Part shown: piece after piece, positions 6,730 through 7,347 of the stretch | Layout: the number at the start of each line of letters is the position of its first letter | Position numbering within the stretch: the first letter of the stretch is position 1 | DNA from: an uncultured Myxococcales bacterium | GTDB taxonomy: Bacteria; Myxococcota_A; UBA9042 | Reading direction: 5' to 3' | Assembly: GCA_903917305.1 (NCBI GenBank) | Contig: CAIXAA010000217.1 | Location: 1 to 7,347 of the forward strand | DNA: 7,347 bases | Notes under the pieces: generated by a model | Databases searched by the model: none | Told to the model about the DNA's origin: nothing | Seen by the model: the letters and a program-made list of their open reading frames with translations, nothing else | Position numbers and translations under genes: made by a program

Positions 6730-6807
6730 CTCAGAGCCTGTGAATCTTCGATTCTTGGCCGCTGGTGCGAAACAACAGGCTGAGAGGTTGTTTCACAACC
6801 TCTCAGC
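6730..6807. repeat. Cluster of palindromes with imperfect terminal inverted repeats, upstream of the patatin gene
   Basis: A perfect 13-bp inverted repeat, 6779-6791 and 6795-6807, has a 3-base loop (TTC). A second pairing, GAAACAAC (6769-6776) with GTTGTTTC (6787-6794), uses the same bases and excludes the first. GAATC (6742-6746) pairs with GATTC (6750-6754). The ends 6730-6744 and 6792-6806 match as inverted repeats at 12 of 15 positions. The segment is visibly richer in A/T than its surroundings. It lies in the probable 5' untranslated or promoter region of the patatin gene. It could be a protein-binding operator, an RNA switch or attenuator, or the relic of a small mobile or REP-like element. 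No T-run follows on the plus strand, and no gene upstream of it on either strand needs a terminator here. Confidence 0.7.
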
Positions 6808-7022
6808 TGCCGAGGCGCGCAACTGGCCTGCACCCGCATGCTAGCCGTGCCGTGCGCGCGGGGGCACGCATGGCGGCCAGGCTCGCGTGGCGGCAGAGGA
6901 ACGCCCGCATGGCCCCGCGGGCCCATCTACGGTCTCGGCCGCGGCGGGAGTTCCCTGCGTCGCGCCTGCAACTTGCGGGGCGTCGACGACCCCTCCGGTC
7001 CCAAGTGCGCTAGCTTGGAAAC

Positions 7023-7347
7023 ATGATGACCGGACTTCTCCTCTTTCTCGCCGGCATGACGGCGATCCTGCTTCGGCGCTTGCTGCCGCTGGCTTCGGGT
7101 CTGGTCGGCGTCCAGGTCTCTGGGCGCAGCCGCGTGTGGCCGGCGCTGACGCTGCTGGGCGTGACGCTTGGCATCCTGGGGCTGGCCGTGGAGCTGGACG
7201 GCTTCGTGCCGGTGGAGGCCTGGCTGTCCGAACACTTCGGCTACGGCGACGTGGGCATGCGCTTCGCCGATGGCTCGGTGGAGGGAAAAGTGGCGCAGCC
7301 GCGCGCCTATGCGTCGGCGATGGCGGTGCGAACGCTGCCGGCGGCGC
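7023..7347 (+). CDS. Unrecognised membrane protein, N-terminal part only
   Basis: An open frame runs from ATG ATG (7023 and 7026) to the window edge, 108 whole codons, so the 3' end is missing. I do not recognise the family. Two hydrophobic stretches are visible, about residues 3-23 and 39-57, separated by a short polar linker with Arg residues. A less hydrophobic region follows with acidic and Gly residues (HFGYGDVG, FADGSVEG), looking like the start of a soluble domain or linker. Codon use, with G/C in almost every third position, matches the other genes and supports real coding. A weak GGAA at 7017-7020 lies before the start and suits ATG 7026 slightly better than 7023. It is divergent from the patatin gene, and no function can be inferred. 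Confidence 0.7.
   Translation, partial: MMTGLLLFLAGMTAILLRRLLPLASGLVGVQVSGRSRVWPALTLLGVTLGILGLAVELDGFVPVEAWLSEHFGYGDVGMRFADGSVEGKVAQPRAYASAMAVRTLPAA

Larger units (their letters stand above)
6715..7022. other. Divergent intergenic region between the patatin gene and the membrane protein gene
   Basis: These 308 bases separate two genes transcribed away from each other and must hold promoters for both unless transcription comes from further off. The patatin-proximal third holds its ribosome site and the palindrome cluster. The rest, 6808-7022, is GC-rich. In it I see only an 18-base near-palindrome at 6909-6926 (16 of 18 symmetric positions) and a CGTGCC/GGCACG pair at 6846-6868. I found no convincing -35/-10 pair on either strand. 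Short open frames on both strands here have Arg/Pro-rich, low-information translations and no ribosome sites, so I do not call them genes. Confidence 0.6.

Noticed and set aside
5785..6783. A 332-codon plus-strand frame opposite the patatin gene.
   Set aside because: It has no recognisable motif. The minus strand carries intact GGGARG, GVSAG and GDAG motifs and a strong ribosome site.
6779..6807. The 13-bp hairpin as an intrinsic terminator.
   Set aside because: No T-run follows on the plus strand, and neither flanking gene ends here, since both genes read away from this region.
6765..7013. An 82-codon plus-strand frame in the divergent intergenic region.
   Set aside because: It starts inside the palindrome cluster, has no ribosome site, and is Arg/Ala-rich with no recognisable feature.
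6973..7016. TTGCGG and TAGCTT as a promoter of the membrane protein gene.
   Set aside because: The spacing is about 32 bases, far from the usual 16-18, and the match to consensus is poor.

Overview
The window is very GC-rich (roughly 70% by eye) and densely coded, with strong third-position G/C bias. It comes from a Gram-negative bacterium: it encodes a multihaem c-type cytochrome for the periplasm and has Shine-Dalgarno signals of the GGAGG type. A high-GC Pseudomonadota or Myxococcota member fits best, but nothing here fixes the taxon. I see no phage, CRISPR or intact transposon genes, and no rRNA or tRNA.

Layout. Positions 1-1512 (+) hold the 3' part of a c-type cytochrome with at least five CxxCH haem sites. 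After a 90-base gap come three tightly packed plus-strand genes. The first is a membrane-anchored SGNH-type hydrolase or acyl-transfer protein (1603-2805). The second is a short-chain dehydrogenase/reductase-like protein with an altered active site (2819-3682). The third is a radical-SAM-like protein with an unusual cysteine arrangement and a likely cobalamin-type N-terminal domain (3679-5541). Gaps of 13 bases and then a 4-base ATGA overlap indicate one operon, possibly including the cytochrome. A convergent patatin-like phospholipase lies on the minus strand (5545-6714), its stop codon only 3 bases from the operon's last stop. A 308-base divergent intergenic region (6715-7022) holds a cluster of overlapping palindromes. 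It is followed by the start of an unrecognised membrane protein (7023 to the window end, +).

How the genes may work together. The SGNH, SDR-like and radical-SAM-like genes look like a three-gene unit, perhaps modifying a lipid, glycan or small molecule, but no substrate can be read from the sequence. All three depart from textbook active sites: the SGNH protein lacks the block III Asn, the SDR lacks the Tyr and Lys of YxxxK, and the radical-SAM-like protein lacks CxxxCxxC. That makes the operon the most interesting part of the window. The cytochrome shows a repeated two-haem unit plus a fifth domain in which the expected Met ligand is replaced by His. It may belong to a separate electron-transfer system.
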